5,543 nucleotides of DNA. Origin: Planctomycetota bacterium (GTDB taxonomy: Bacteria > Planctomycetota > Phycisphaerae > UBA1845 > PWPN01). The translations under genes and the position numbers were made by a program. Location of the stretch: the NCBI GenBank assembly GCA_016209665.1, contig JACQVT010000027.1, positions 1-5,543 on the forward strand, read 5' to 3'. Of the stretch, positions 1 through 5,481 are shown in pieces (the first letter of the stretch is position 1; the number at the start of each line of letters is the position of its first letter). The notes beneath the pieces are model-generated. The model worked only from the letters and a program-made list of their open reading frames with translations, did no database searches and was not told where the DNA came from.

Positions 1-7
1 CACTTTC

Positions 8-223
8 TCACTTTCCCACTCTCCGCGAGCGTGACGCGATGCCGATGGCCAACAGAAGCAGGGTCGCCGGCTCAGGGATCGTGACGACCCAGCCTTCGCT
101 CAAGCCCAGGGGGCCGCTGCCGTAGCCGACAATGGTACACCCGTCGTCGGAGATGCCCGTCGCCTCGTCGAGGCGCCAGCCGGGCGGGACCGGTCGCGGT
201 GCCAGGCCTGGGACGTCAGCCAA
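8..223 (-). pseudogene. C-terminal remnant of a PEP-CTERM, HAF-repeat-type secreted protein
   Basis: The last 71 codons of a minus-strand frame ending in TGA at 8-10 read as the end of an exported protein. They hold one HAF-type repeat (ATGISDDGCTIVGYG, then a P-G-x-x-E-G-W pattern), then the PEP-CTERM signal: IPEPATL, a short hydrophobic segment LLLLAIGIA, and the basic tail SRSRRVGK. Known for the family: such tails direct export and sorting by an exosortase, and HAF proteins normally run to several hundred residues with many repeats. Here the frame is open only back to a stop at 317-319, and residues upstream of about 223 do not look protein-like. The only start near the homologous part is TTG at 223. 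A different minus frame (345-100) offers a signal-peptide-like start (MVASAILPSLVAAVAAG, ATG at 309), so the gene may have lost its middle and shifted frame. I call it a remnant. The alternative is a very small real protein. Confidence 0.6.
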
Positions 224-416
224 GGCGATAGCTCGGTTCCGGCCGTCTGCCCCGTCTGACCGGCGGCAACCGCAGCCACGAGACTCGGCAGAATCGCAGA
301 AGCGACCATCGGGCCATCATCATTCGTAAGTCGCTGCGGTGTCAACGGTCGCCCGACCCATCGTCAGCACGGGGGTGCGCGAGTCTTCAGGCGGACGACG
401 TTCTTTCCACAGGACC

Positions 417-473
417 GCGTCAACTTGTTGACGCCTCCGGCTGGAGAAGGCGAAAGCACGGCAACAAGTTGCC
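417..473. repeat. Cluster of short palindromes in the spacer
   Basis: Three hairpin-forming units lie end to end. The first, at 417-434, has arms GCGTCAAC and GTTGACGC around TT. The second, at 433-453, has arms CGCC-TCC and GGA-GAA-GGCG, with a GAA bulge. The third, at 460-473, has arms GGCAAC and GTTGCC around AA. The cores of the outer two are also complementary to each other (CAACTTGTTG at 421-430, CAACAAGTTG at 462-471), so the whole can fold either as three small hairpins or as one larger stem enclosing the middle one. There is no T-run after the structure on either strand, and it is not coding. It lies between two minus-strand units, upstream of the PEP-CTERM remnant. From this one copy I cannot tell whether it is a dispersed repeat or a regulatory structure. 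Confidence 0.55.
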
Positions 474-515
474 TTGATCCTGAAGAACCCCCGCCTCCCA
501 ACACAGCCAGAAACA

Positions 516-535
516 GGCGGGCAGGGATGCCCGCC
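516..535 (-). terminator. Probable terminator hairpin of the radical SAM gene
   Basis: A perfect 8-bp stem (GGCGGGCA at 516-523, TGCCCGCC at 528-535) closes a 4-nt loop, beginning 14 nt past the minus-strand stop codon at 550. Read on the minus strand, the stem is followed by TGTTTCTGG, a weak T-rich stretch. Position and stem strength fit a transcription end for the radical SAM gene. The T-tract is poor, so it may instead be a dispersed palindrome that protects the 3' end. Confidence 0.5.
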
Positions 536-549
536 CCACCCCGGGGCGA

Positions 550-2400
550 TCAGCCGCGGGCGCGGGCGTATTCGCGGTGGGGGGCGTGGTCGAGGATGGG
601 CAGCGGGGTGCCGGGCAAAGCGTGGCTGGCGGCCTCGCCGTTGACGCTGCGCATGGGGATGGTGCTGGCCGGCGGGCCGGTGCGGCGGCGGATTCGGCCG
701 CGGCGCAGGCGCATCGCCCAGCCGAACGTGCGGCGAAGGGTCTGCATCAGCCCGAGCATCCCGACCACCTGCATGCCGGCGTCCGCCAGGTACAGGCGGC
801 TCCTGGGAACGATCAGGGCGATGGCGAACCGCAACGGGTTATAGAAGTACATGTAGGCAGCCAGAATGTTGAGCTGCTTGCGCCAGGGCTTCGGGTGGCG
901 GGAGGCCACCACGTAGTTGGCGTCGAGCATGTAGGTCTCGACCTTACGGCCGTCGACGCTCTCGTAGACCATCCCCGAGTTGAACGCCTCGGCATAGCTC
1001 TTGGAGCCGGTGGCGGGCGTCATCATCAGCACCTGCAGGCTGACCGCGCCGGCCTTGCGGAGCATCCGGGCCTGGTTGAGCAGGCCGTTGGGCCGGCCGC
1101 GCGTATAGAGCGGCTGGTCGTCGTAGTGCATCATCATCGGCATCGGGCAGATGCCGCGCTCGGTCAGCAGTTGGAACGCCTCCAGCGTGCCCGCGACGTT
1201 CTGGCCCTTCTTGACGAGCGTGGCGGTCAGGTCCTCGACGCCAAGCCACAGCGCGCGGATGCCGGCGTCGCGAGCCAGCCGCAGATGGTCGCGCAGCTTC
1301 AGCGTGTCGTGGACCGTGACCTCGGTGCCCCAGCGGATACGCTTCCGCAGCCGAACGCCGTCGCAGCGGTACTTGGCGAGCGTCTCCAGGATGGACAGCG
1401 TGCGGTTCTTCTCGTTGAAGAAGTTGTCGTCGGCGCCGAACATCCGCCGGATGCCGAAACGGGTATAGAGCAGGTGCATCTCCTCGGCGATCCGTTCGCC
1501 GGACTTGACGCGGTGCTGGCGCTGGTTGTAGGCCGGGATCGGGCAGTACGGGCAGGCGAACTTGCAGCCGAAGGTCAGCACCAGCGAGGCGATGGGTGTG
1601 TGGTGCCCGACGAGGCTGGCCCGGATCGGCCGCGAGCCCAGCGTCGGCTCGCGGCTCGGCGGCTCCAGGATCATGTATCCGCCCTCGGGCGAGGGCAACT
1701 CGTCCAGGTCGCCGAGCAGCCGCTGGATGCCGGTGTCGACGAGTTCCTGCACCACGGCGCGCCCATCGGTGATGGGATAGACCAGCCCGGGAATCTCATC
1801 GATCATGCCGCTGTTGCGGGCCCGGGTGAACGTCGACCGCAACGGCTCATTGCCTGCCCGCAGCGAGCACAGCACCTCCAGCAGGCTGAGCAGCACGTAC
1901 TCCTCGCCGGTGACGACGACGTCGGCGCCCCAGGGGTCGGCCGGATCGAGGCTGAACAGGTCCCACGGCTCGTAGATGGCCTTGGCCCCGCCGGCGATGA
2001 TCAGCGGCCGATGGGCGGGGTCGATGCGGCAGGCGTCGCGGATGAGGGCCTTGGCCTCGGCGGTGTGGATCTGCATGCTCGACACCATGAAAACGTCGGG
2101 CACCCGACCGTCGAGCCGCATCTGCGACGGGCGGAACCGCGGGTTCCACTGCTGGAGCACGATGCGGGTCTTGGTGAAACCGGCTTCCAGCATGGCCGAG
2201 CCGATGGCTCGCACGCCGGCCGGGGCCATCTTCTTGTCGGCGATGACGAAGGGCAGCATCCGCGTTCGGTGGTCGAACGCGCAAGCGATGACCGTCGTCA
2301 GGTCGTGCCGCCGGGCCGGGCGGCGCAGGCTGTCGATCAGGCTGCGTAGCGCGCCGGGTGCCAGCAACTCGTCGCCTCGAGGGCGCCGGGGTAATTCCAT
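550..2400 (-). CDS. B12-binding-domain radical SAM protein, 616 aa
   Basis: Radical SAM enzyme of the cobalamin-binding class; substrate unknown. The start is ATG at 2400 with GGAG at 2406-2409, five bases upstream; a GTG at 2526 would add 42 residues that look non-coding. Residues about 30-175 resemble a B12-binding Rossmann fold (DVFMVSSMQIHTAEAK, then IIAGGAKA at 135-142, then VVVTGEEY at 161-168). The usual DxHxxG cobalamin-ligand motif is not visible. The radical SAM core starts with C279-x3-C283-x2-C286, the iron-sulfur cluster cysteines. It is followed by FGADDNFF (about 321-328), WGTEVTVHD (357-365), WLGVED (385-390) and LMMTPATGS (458-466), all expected core-strand signatures. The C-terminal part (residues about 500-616) contains an aromatic AAYMYFYNPLRF segment, two hydrophobic stretches and a basic RLRRGRIRRR run. 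Cytoplasmic or membrane-associated. No neighbour reveals the pathway. Class is secure; function is not. Confidence 0.93.
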   Translation of the reverse strand: MELPRRPRGDELLAPGALRSLIDSLRRPARRHDLTTVIACAFDHRTRMLPFVIADKKMAPAGVRAIGSAMLEAGFTKTRIVLQQWNPRFRPSQMRLDGRVPDVFMVSSMQIHTAEAKALIRDACRIDPAHRPLIIAGGAKAIYEPWDLFSLDPADPWGADVVVTGEEYVLLSLLEVLCSLRAGNEPLRSTFTRARNSGMIDEIPGLVYPITDGRAVVQELVDTGIQRLLGDLDELPSPEGGYMILEPPSREPTLGSRPIRASLVGHHTPIASLVLTFGCKFACPYCPIPAYNQRQHRVKSGERIAEEMHLLYTRFGIRRMFGADDNFFNEKNRTLSILETLAKYRCDGVRLRKRIRWGTEVTVHDTLKLRDHLRLARDAGIRALWLGVEDLTATLVKKGQNVAGTLEAFQLLTERGICPMPMMMHYDDQPLYTRGRPNGLLNQARMLRKAGAVSLQVLMMTPATGSKSYAEAFNSGMVYESVDGRKVETYMLDANYVVASRHPKPWRKQLNILAAYMYFYNPLRFAIALIVPRSRLYLADAGMQVVGMLGLMQTLRRTFGWAMRLRRGRIRRRTGPPASTIPMRSVNGEAASHALPGTPLPILDHAPHREYARARG

Positions 2401-2453
2401 AACTGCTCCAAGACTGCCGGGTCGGATCGCGGATAACGCCGGCCTCGCCCGTC

Positions 2454-2542
2454 CGATCACCCTTGACACGCGACACGACTCCGTCGCTCTTGGACGCGAA
2501 GCGTCCGGCCGCGAGTCAAGGGTCACCGCGCCACGATCACCC
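2454..2542. repeat. Cloverleaf-like inverted-repeat element in the divergent spacer
   Basis: An outer stem pairs ACCCTTGAC (2459-2467) with GTCAAGGGT (2515-2523) and continues, after one A-A mismatch, with CGCG (2469-2472) and CGCG (2510-2513). Inside are two perfect small hairpins: CGAC-TCC-GTCG (2476-2486) and GGACGC-GAA-GCGTCC (2492-2506). A 9-bp direct repeat CGATCACCC occurs at 2454-2462 and 2534-2542, just outside or overlapping the stem. The element ends about 58 bp before the radical SAM start and could lie in that gene's 5' leader. It could be a REP- or MITE-like repeat or a structured leader. The rest of the 2401-2702 spacer holds no gene that I can see. Confidence 0.6.
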
Positions 2543-2562
2543 AGGGACGGCGGGCTCCCCCC

Positions 2563-2568
2563 ATTCTA
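2563..2568 (-). promoter_or_regulatory. Weak candidate -10 element for the radical SAM gene
   Basis: The minus strand reads TAGAAT here, one base from the sigma-70 -10 consensus, 162 bases upstream of the radical SAM start codon. No good -35 hexamer is seen 16-18 bases further upstream. If it is used, the folded element at 2459-2523 would be transcribed as part of the leader. This is a sequence resemblance only. Confidence 0.25.
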
Positions 2569-2641
2569 GCCCCAGTGATGCCCTTTGCGACAGCCCCGAC
2601 GGGCAAAATCTGGGGTGGGACAACTTTTCCCGGGCTGCCGC

Positions 2642-2664
2642 ACCCGATCGGAATCGGGTATATT
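2642..2664 (+). promoter_or_regulatory. Candidate promoter -10 with adjoining inverted repeat
   Basis: TATATT at 2659-2664 is a good -10 match, 38 bases before the GTG start of the zinc-ribbon/HEAT gene. Directly against it is a perfect 7-bp inverted repeat (ACCCGAT at 2642-2648, ATCGGGT at 2653-2659, 4-bp spacer CGGA) that shares its last T with the hexamer. No convincing -35 is present around 2635-2642 (TGCCGC), and the repeat occupies most of the normal spacer. This suggests an activator or repressor site, but that is inference. Confidence 0.4.
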
Positions 2665-2702
2665 CTCCCCGCCGCCACCGCGTCGCATAGGGAACGACCA
2701 CC

Positions 2703-3983
2703 GTGATACGCGTCGCTTGTCCTCACTGTGGACGCACGTTTCGCACCATGACCGAGGGCATGGGCAAGACCGCCGTCTGCACGGGCTGCCATCAGTCGTT
2801 CCGCATCGGCAGCGCCCGCCCGCGATTCACCTGGAAGCCCACCGATCTGGGCGAGGACTCCTGGATCGGCGTCGAACCCCCACGGGAACGCAAAGAGATC
2901 AAGCATTGCATCATGTGCCAGGCCCCGATGGAGGATGACGCCATTCGGTGCCTGGCCTGCGGGGCCAACCAGGTGACGGGTTTGGTCCACCGCCGCCGGC
3001 CGCAACCGGCCGGCAAGGACCGTTCGCCGATCTGGTCAATCCTGCCGCTGCGGGCCATGGTGGTTCTGGCGGTGGTGGTGTGGGTGGGGGCGGGGGTCTT
3101 CTGGGTGATTCGCGGCCTGTTCACGTCGGTGGCCGACTCGGGCGTGGAGATGGCCCGGCATCGGCTGGTCCTGGAGGCCGCCCGCTACCTGGCGAGCGGG
3201 GAGGACGAAGCGGGCTTCGTCGAGAAGTTTGGCGGGCGGGTGGACAACCAGAACCTGCCGCGCTACCTCGAGATGCTCGAGGCGGGCGACCCCATGGTCC
3301 GCCGGGCCGCCGGGCCGCTGATCGCCGCCGGCCGGGTGACGCAGGTCGGCCCCATCGTCGCCAAGGTCCAGGAGGCGGACCAGTCGGTCGCGGCCGGGGC
3401 CATCCAGGTGCTGCGGGCCATCGGGCCGCGGCGGCTGGTGGAACTGAGCGGAGACCCCGACGCGACGATCCGGCGATCGGCCGCCGAAGCCCTGTGCCGC
3501 CTGTTCGATCTCAAGACGGACGACCAGACGGTAGCCGAGCTGGCCGAGAAGATAGCCGTCGGCGAGAAGATCGCACGGCTCAACGAGCTGTGCCGCCCTT
3601 GGCCGCGGGCCGTGGGACTCTTCACGGTCACCATCGAGGGCCAGGAGTGTCCCATGGCCGCAGTCGTCGACCAGATCGGCCGGACGTTCTACCTGCGGAT
3701 CGGCTCGGGCACGGTCACGTCGGACTTCGCGGCGGAGCGAACGTTCGTCATTCCAATCGAGCAGTGGTGCGCCGCCACGGGGGTGGCCGTTGACGCCCGG
3801 CAGGTCCGCGAGTGGATCGCGGGCACGCTCACGCTGACCTCGCCGTTTGGCGCCGGCTGGCAGGGCGAAGCACGCATCACCGCCCGCAAAGACCTGTCCT
3901 CACCCCCGCCGGGGTTCTTACCCGTCGCCGGATTGAGGCGCGACCAGGCGGCGACGCTGTCCGTGGTGCTCGAACACCGCTGA
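2703..3983 (+). CDS. Membrane protein with two zinc ribbons and HEAT-like repeats, 426 aa
   Basis: Hypothetical protein; no known gene recognised. Translation starts at GTG 2703 with AGGGA at 2689-2693, nine bases upstream, and the first zinc ribbon begins at once, which supports this start. Order of parts: zinc ribbon 1 with C6, C9, C26 and C29 (CxxC-X16-CxxC, like the MJ0042-type finger common at planctomycete N-termini); a linker with tryptophans; zinc ribbon 2 with C69, C72, C83 and C86; one hydrophobic helix at about 117-136 (AMVVLAVVVWVGAGVFWVI). After it come alpha-helical HEAT-like repeats at about 185-275 (GDPMVRRAAGPLIAAG, then DPDATIRRSAAEALCRL). The last 130 residues are beta-rich, with a proline patch SSPPPGFLPV, and I do not recognise them. 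With no signal peptide and a single helix after the fingers, the N-terminus is probably cytoplasmic and the repeats outside, which is inference. It could scaffold protein contacts. Confidence 0.88.
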   Translation: MIRVACPHCGRTFRTMTEGMGKTAVCTGCHQSFRIGSARPRFTWKPTDLGEDSWIGVEPPRERKEIKHCIMCQAPMEDDAIRCLACGANQVTGLVHRRRPQPAGKDRSPIWSILPLRAMVVLAVVVWVGAGVFWVIRGLFTSVADSGVEMARHRLVLEAARYLASGEDEAGFVEKFGGRVDNQNLPRYLEMLEAGDPMVRRAAGPLIAAGRVTQVGPIVAKVQEADQSVAAGAIQVLRAIGPRRLVELSGDPDATIRRSAAEALCRLFDLKTDDQTVAELAEKIAVGEKIARLNELCRPWPRAVGLFTVTIEGQECPMAAVVDQIGRTFYLRIGSGTVTSDFAAERTFVIPIEQWCAATGVAVDARQVREWIAGTLTLTSPFGAGWQGEARITARKDLSSPPPGFLPVAGLRRDQAATLSVVLEHR

Positions 3984-3995
3984 CCCACCGCATTC

Positions 3996-4031
3996 TTGTT
4001 GATCGCCTGATGCCGCCGTATGATCGGCGGC
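3996..4031 (+). promoter_or_regulatory. Sigma-70-like promoter with inverted repeat flanking the -10
   Basis: TTGTTG (3996-4001) and TATGAT (4019-4024) are separated by exactly 17 bases, a strong housekeeping-type promoter, predicting a transcript start near 4031. The -10 hexamer is the 6-base loop of a perfect 7-bp inverted repeat: GCCGCCG at 4012-4018 and CGGCGGC at 4025-4031. It starts 12 bases past the stop codon of the upstream gene, so the downstream zinc-ribbon gene need not depend on read-through. The repeat could be an operator. It could also be a weak terminator stem for the upstream gene, but no T-run follows. Confidence 0.55.
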
Positions 4032-4034
4032 GCG

Positions 4035-4057
4035 GAACCGCGGCGACTTGGCGGTTC
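4035..4057 (+). promoter_or_regulatory. Leader hairpin before the ribosome binding site
   Basis: GAACCGC (4035-4041) pairs perfectly with GCGGTTC (4051-4057) around the loop GGCGACTTG. It would sit at the very 5' end of the predicted transcript and ends seven bases before the strong GGGGAG ribosome binding site at 4065-4070, which it leaves unpaired. A role in mRNA stability is plausible; this is read from the sequence alone. Confidence 0.4.
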
Positions 4058-4075
4058 GGCCGATGGGGAGCGCCT

Positions 4076-4732
4076 ATGGCGATTCGGTTCACCTGTCCAT
4101 CCTGCCAGCAGCCGATCGAGGTCGACGACAACTGGGGCGGCCAATCCGTGGCCTGCCCGTACTGTCGCAAGGTGGTGACGGCGCCTCGCGCGAGCACGTG
4201 GCCGCCGGGCGATATTCGGGTCGCGTCGCCCGCTCAGCCCGGGTTCGGCGGATCGCCGCCGCTCGCCCCACCGGCGCCGCCGCCGGGCTACGCCCCGACG
4301 GCAGGACCGTGGACACCGGGCTATCCTCCACCGCTTCCCGGCCGCACGGGATGGAACTCCGGCGGATGGGCCCTGGGCCTCGCGATCGCCAGCGCGGTTT
4401 TGTGCGTCGCGGGGATGTTCATCTGGGCGGTAGCGGTTGGGCAGGTCATCATCCAGACGGTCGGTCCGAACCCCACACAGCAGCAGGTGCAGCAGGAACT
4501 GCAGCGGCTCCAGATGACCCGTGGTATCCCAGCCACTCCGGCTGTGACCAAGTGCCTGTTCGTGGGGACCGCCTGCGGGATTGCGGCCCTGGTGATGGCC
4601 ATTCGTTCGCTGGTCCGCGGGGAGCGACGCCCGGCCAAGCCCATCGCCGCCTGCCTGATCGCGGCGCTCTTCGTGTTCTGTCAGATCATGGCGATGCTGA
4701 GCCTGTTGCATTACCAGTCCGGGCGATCGTAG
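4076..4732 (+). CDS. Zinc-ribbon, proline-rich, three-helix membrane protein, 218 aa
   Basis: Hypothetical membrane protein. I chose ATG 4076 because GGGGAG lies five bases upstream (4065-4070) and the zinc ribbon begins immediately; the same frame is open back to 3812, but that stretch overlaps the preceding gene and looks non-coding. Parts in order: zinc ribbon C7, C10, C27, C30 (CPSC-X16-CPYC, the same spacing as the first ribbon of the upstream gene); a disordered Pro/Gly/Tyr-rich linker at about 43-92 (PPAPPPGYAP, PPPLPG); helix 1 at about 98-127; a polar loop with a glutamine-rich, possibly coiled-coil stretch (QQQVQQELQRLQ, 135-146); helix 2 at about 159-180; helix 3 at about 189-211. 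A basic RGERRPAK link between helices 2 and 3 suggests that side is cytoplasmic, the same side as the ribbon. The layout resembles DUF4190-type membrane proteins, but I cannot confirm that. Partner and substrate are unknown. Confidence 0.88.
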   Translation: MAIRFTCPSCQQPIEVDDNWGGQSVACPYCRKVVTAPRASTWPPGDIRVASPAQPGFGGSPPLAPPAPPPGYAPTAGPWTPGYPPPLPGRTGWNSGGWALGLAIASAVLCVAGMFIWAVAVGQVIIQTVGPNPTQQQVQQELQRLQMTRGIPATPAVTKCLFVGTACGIAALVMAIRSLVRGERRPAKPIAACLIAALFVFCQIMAMLSLLHYQSGRS

Positions 4733-4772
4733 GCTCCGCCGCGACGACACGTCCCCCGAACATTCATCTTGA

Positions 4773-4801
4773 TTGACTTGCCCCGTTGCCTTTGGTAGCC
4801 T
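4773..4801 (+). promoter_or_regulatory. Sigma-70-like promoter for the DUF2203 gene
   Basis: TTGACT (4773-4778) and TAGCCT (4796-4801) are separated by 17 bases, matching the -35 well and the -10 moderately. A transcript would start near 4808 and have a leader of about 100 nt. That leader holds only a small perfect hairpin, GTTTC-GCC-GAAAC at 4847-4859. No terminator is visible between the previous gene's stop at 4732 and this promoter. Confidence 0.55.
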
Positions 4802-4907
4802 CAGCTTGGGGGTAAAACACAGCGCGGTGTGGCAAACATTCACGCGGTTTCGCCGAAACGATGGAGCGCGTCGGCGGCCTGCGCGAATGGGGACAGGAGT
4901 CGGAGAC

Positions 4908-5345
4908 ATGGATGCGTTTGAGGCCATTTCACTTCCCGAGTCATCGGCGGTCGGCAAGCGCAGGCAGTTCTCGGTGGCCGAGGCGAACCGCTCGCTCCCG
5001 CTGGTGCGGCGGATCGTCGCGGACATCGTTCGGGAGTACGGCCGTCTGCGCGAGCTGGACCGGCTCTGTCGTCACCACGATGCGGGCGGAGACCCGGCCC
5101 GGGCCGAGGACTTGCGCCGGCAGTACGCATCGTTGACCGACCGGTTGTCGGCGCTGCGGGAGGAGTTGGAGGAGATCGGCTGCGAACTCAAGGATTACGC
5201 GGCCGGCCTGGTGGATTTCCCCGCCCGCATCGACGACCACGACCTCCTCCTGTGCTGGATGCTGGGCGAGGAGAAGGTTTCCCACTGGCACGAAGTGGGC
5301 GCCGGTTTCGCCGGCCGCCAGCCGGTCACCGGCGAGTGGGAGTGA
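4908..5345 (+). CDS. DUF2203 family protein, 145 aa
   Basis: Member of the DUF2203 family (Pfam PF09969), small cytosolic proteins of unknown biochemical role. I chose ATG 4908 because AGGAG lies at 4895-4899, eight bases upstream; the frame is open back to 4773, but that part overlaps the promoter. The N-terminal hallmark is FSVAEANRSLPLVRRIV (21-37). A long charged helical region follows at about 32-92 (EYGRLRELDRL, then LTDRLSALREELEEIG), a likely helical hairpin or coiled coil. The signature C-terminal block is KDYAAGLVDFPA (95-106), then LLLCWMLGEEKVSHWHEVG (113-131) and FAGRQPV (134-140). The two histidines in HWHE and nearby acidic residues are the obvious candidates for metal or ligand binding, but no activity is established. 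Length is normal for the family and no residue of the block seems lost. It looks monocistronic. Confidence 0.93.
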   Translation: MDAFEAISLPESSAVGKRRQFSVAEANRSLPLVRRIVADIVREYGRLRELDRLCRHHDAGGDPARAEDLRRQYASLTDRLSALREELEEIGCELKDYAAGLVDFPARIDDHDLLLCWMLGEEKVSHWHEVGAGFAGRQPVTGEWE

Positions 5346-5352
5346 TCGGCAA

Positions 5353-5481
5353 GGGGTGTCAGAGCCCCGAGCGCAAGCGAGTGGGTCGTGTCTACTCGCT
5401 GCTGGCGGTCGGGGTCCTGTAGCCACTACCTCGCTATCGCCGCTCAAACTCTCACGACCCCCGGCTCGCCAGCGGCACTCG
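5353..5481. repeat. Long imperfect inverted repeat after the DUF2203 gene
   Basis: Arms at 5368-5390 and 5453-5481 pair in four blocks: CGAG/CTCG, CGC/GCG, GCGAG/CTCGC and GGGTCGTG/CACGACCC, separated by small internal loops. The 62-nt interior can fold again (GGCGGT at 5404-5409 with ATCGCC at 5436-5441; GTAG-CCA-CTAC at 5419-5429). A GGGG/CCCC pairing (5353-5356 with 5365-5368) precedes it. No T-run follows. The minus strand through this region translates to LACARGS, a peptide I recall from spurious planctomycete ORFs that cross a dispersed repeat. Coding is not supported here, and 5482-5543 holds nothing I can name. Confidence 0.5.

Noticed and set aside
577..2349. Very long plus-strand open frame opposite the radical SAM gene
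   Set aside because: Its translation is Ala/Gly/His/Val-rich and low in complexity, with no recognisable motif. It mirrors the GC-rich codons of the real gene on the other strand.
2401..2526. 42-residue N-terminal extension of the radical SAM protein from GTG 2526
   Set aside because: It runs through the inverted-repeat element and is Arg/Ser-rich without motifs; ATG 2400 has a well-placed GGAG.
2401..2702. Possible cobalamin riboswitch upstream of the B12-type radical SAM gene
   Set aside because: I see no convincing B12-box sequence, and the visible folds are simple palindromes that do not fit the riboswitch core.
3812..4075. 88-residue N-terminal extension of the three-helix zinc-ribbon protein
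   Set aside because: It overlaps the upstream gene by 172 bp, looks non-coding, and would place the strong ribosome binding site and promoter inside the gene.
3689..5026. Minus-strand open frame of 445 codons across three plus-strand genes
   Set aside because: It covers several genes with clear domains and ribosome binding sites, and its product is an Arg/Pro/Ser-rich sequence typical of a shadow frame.
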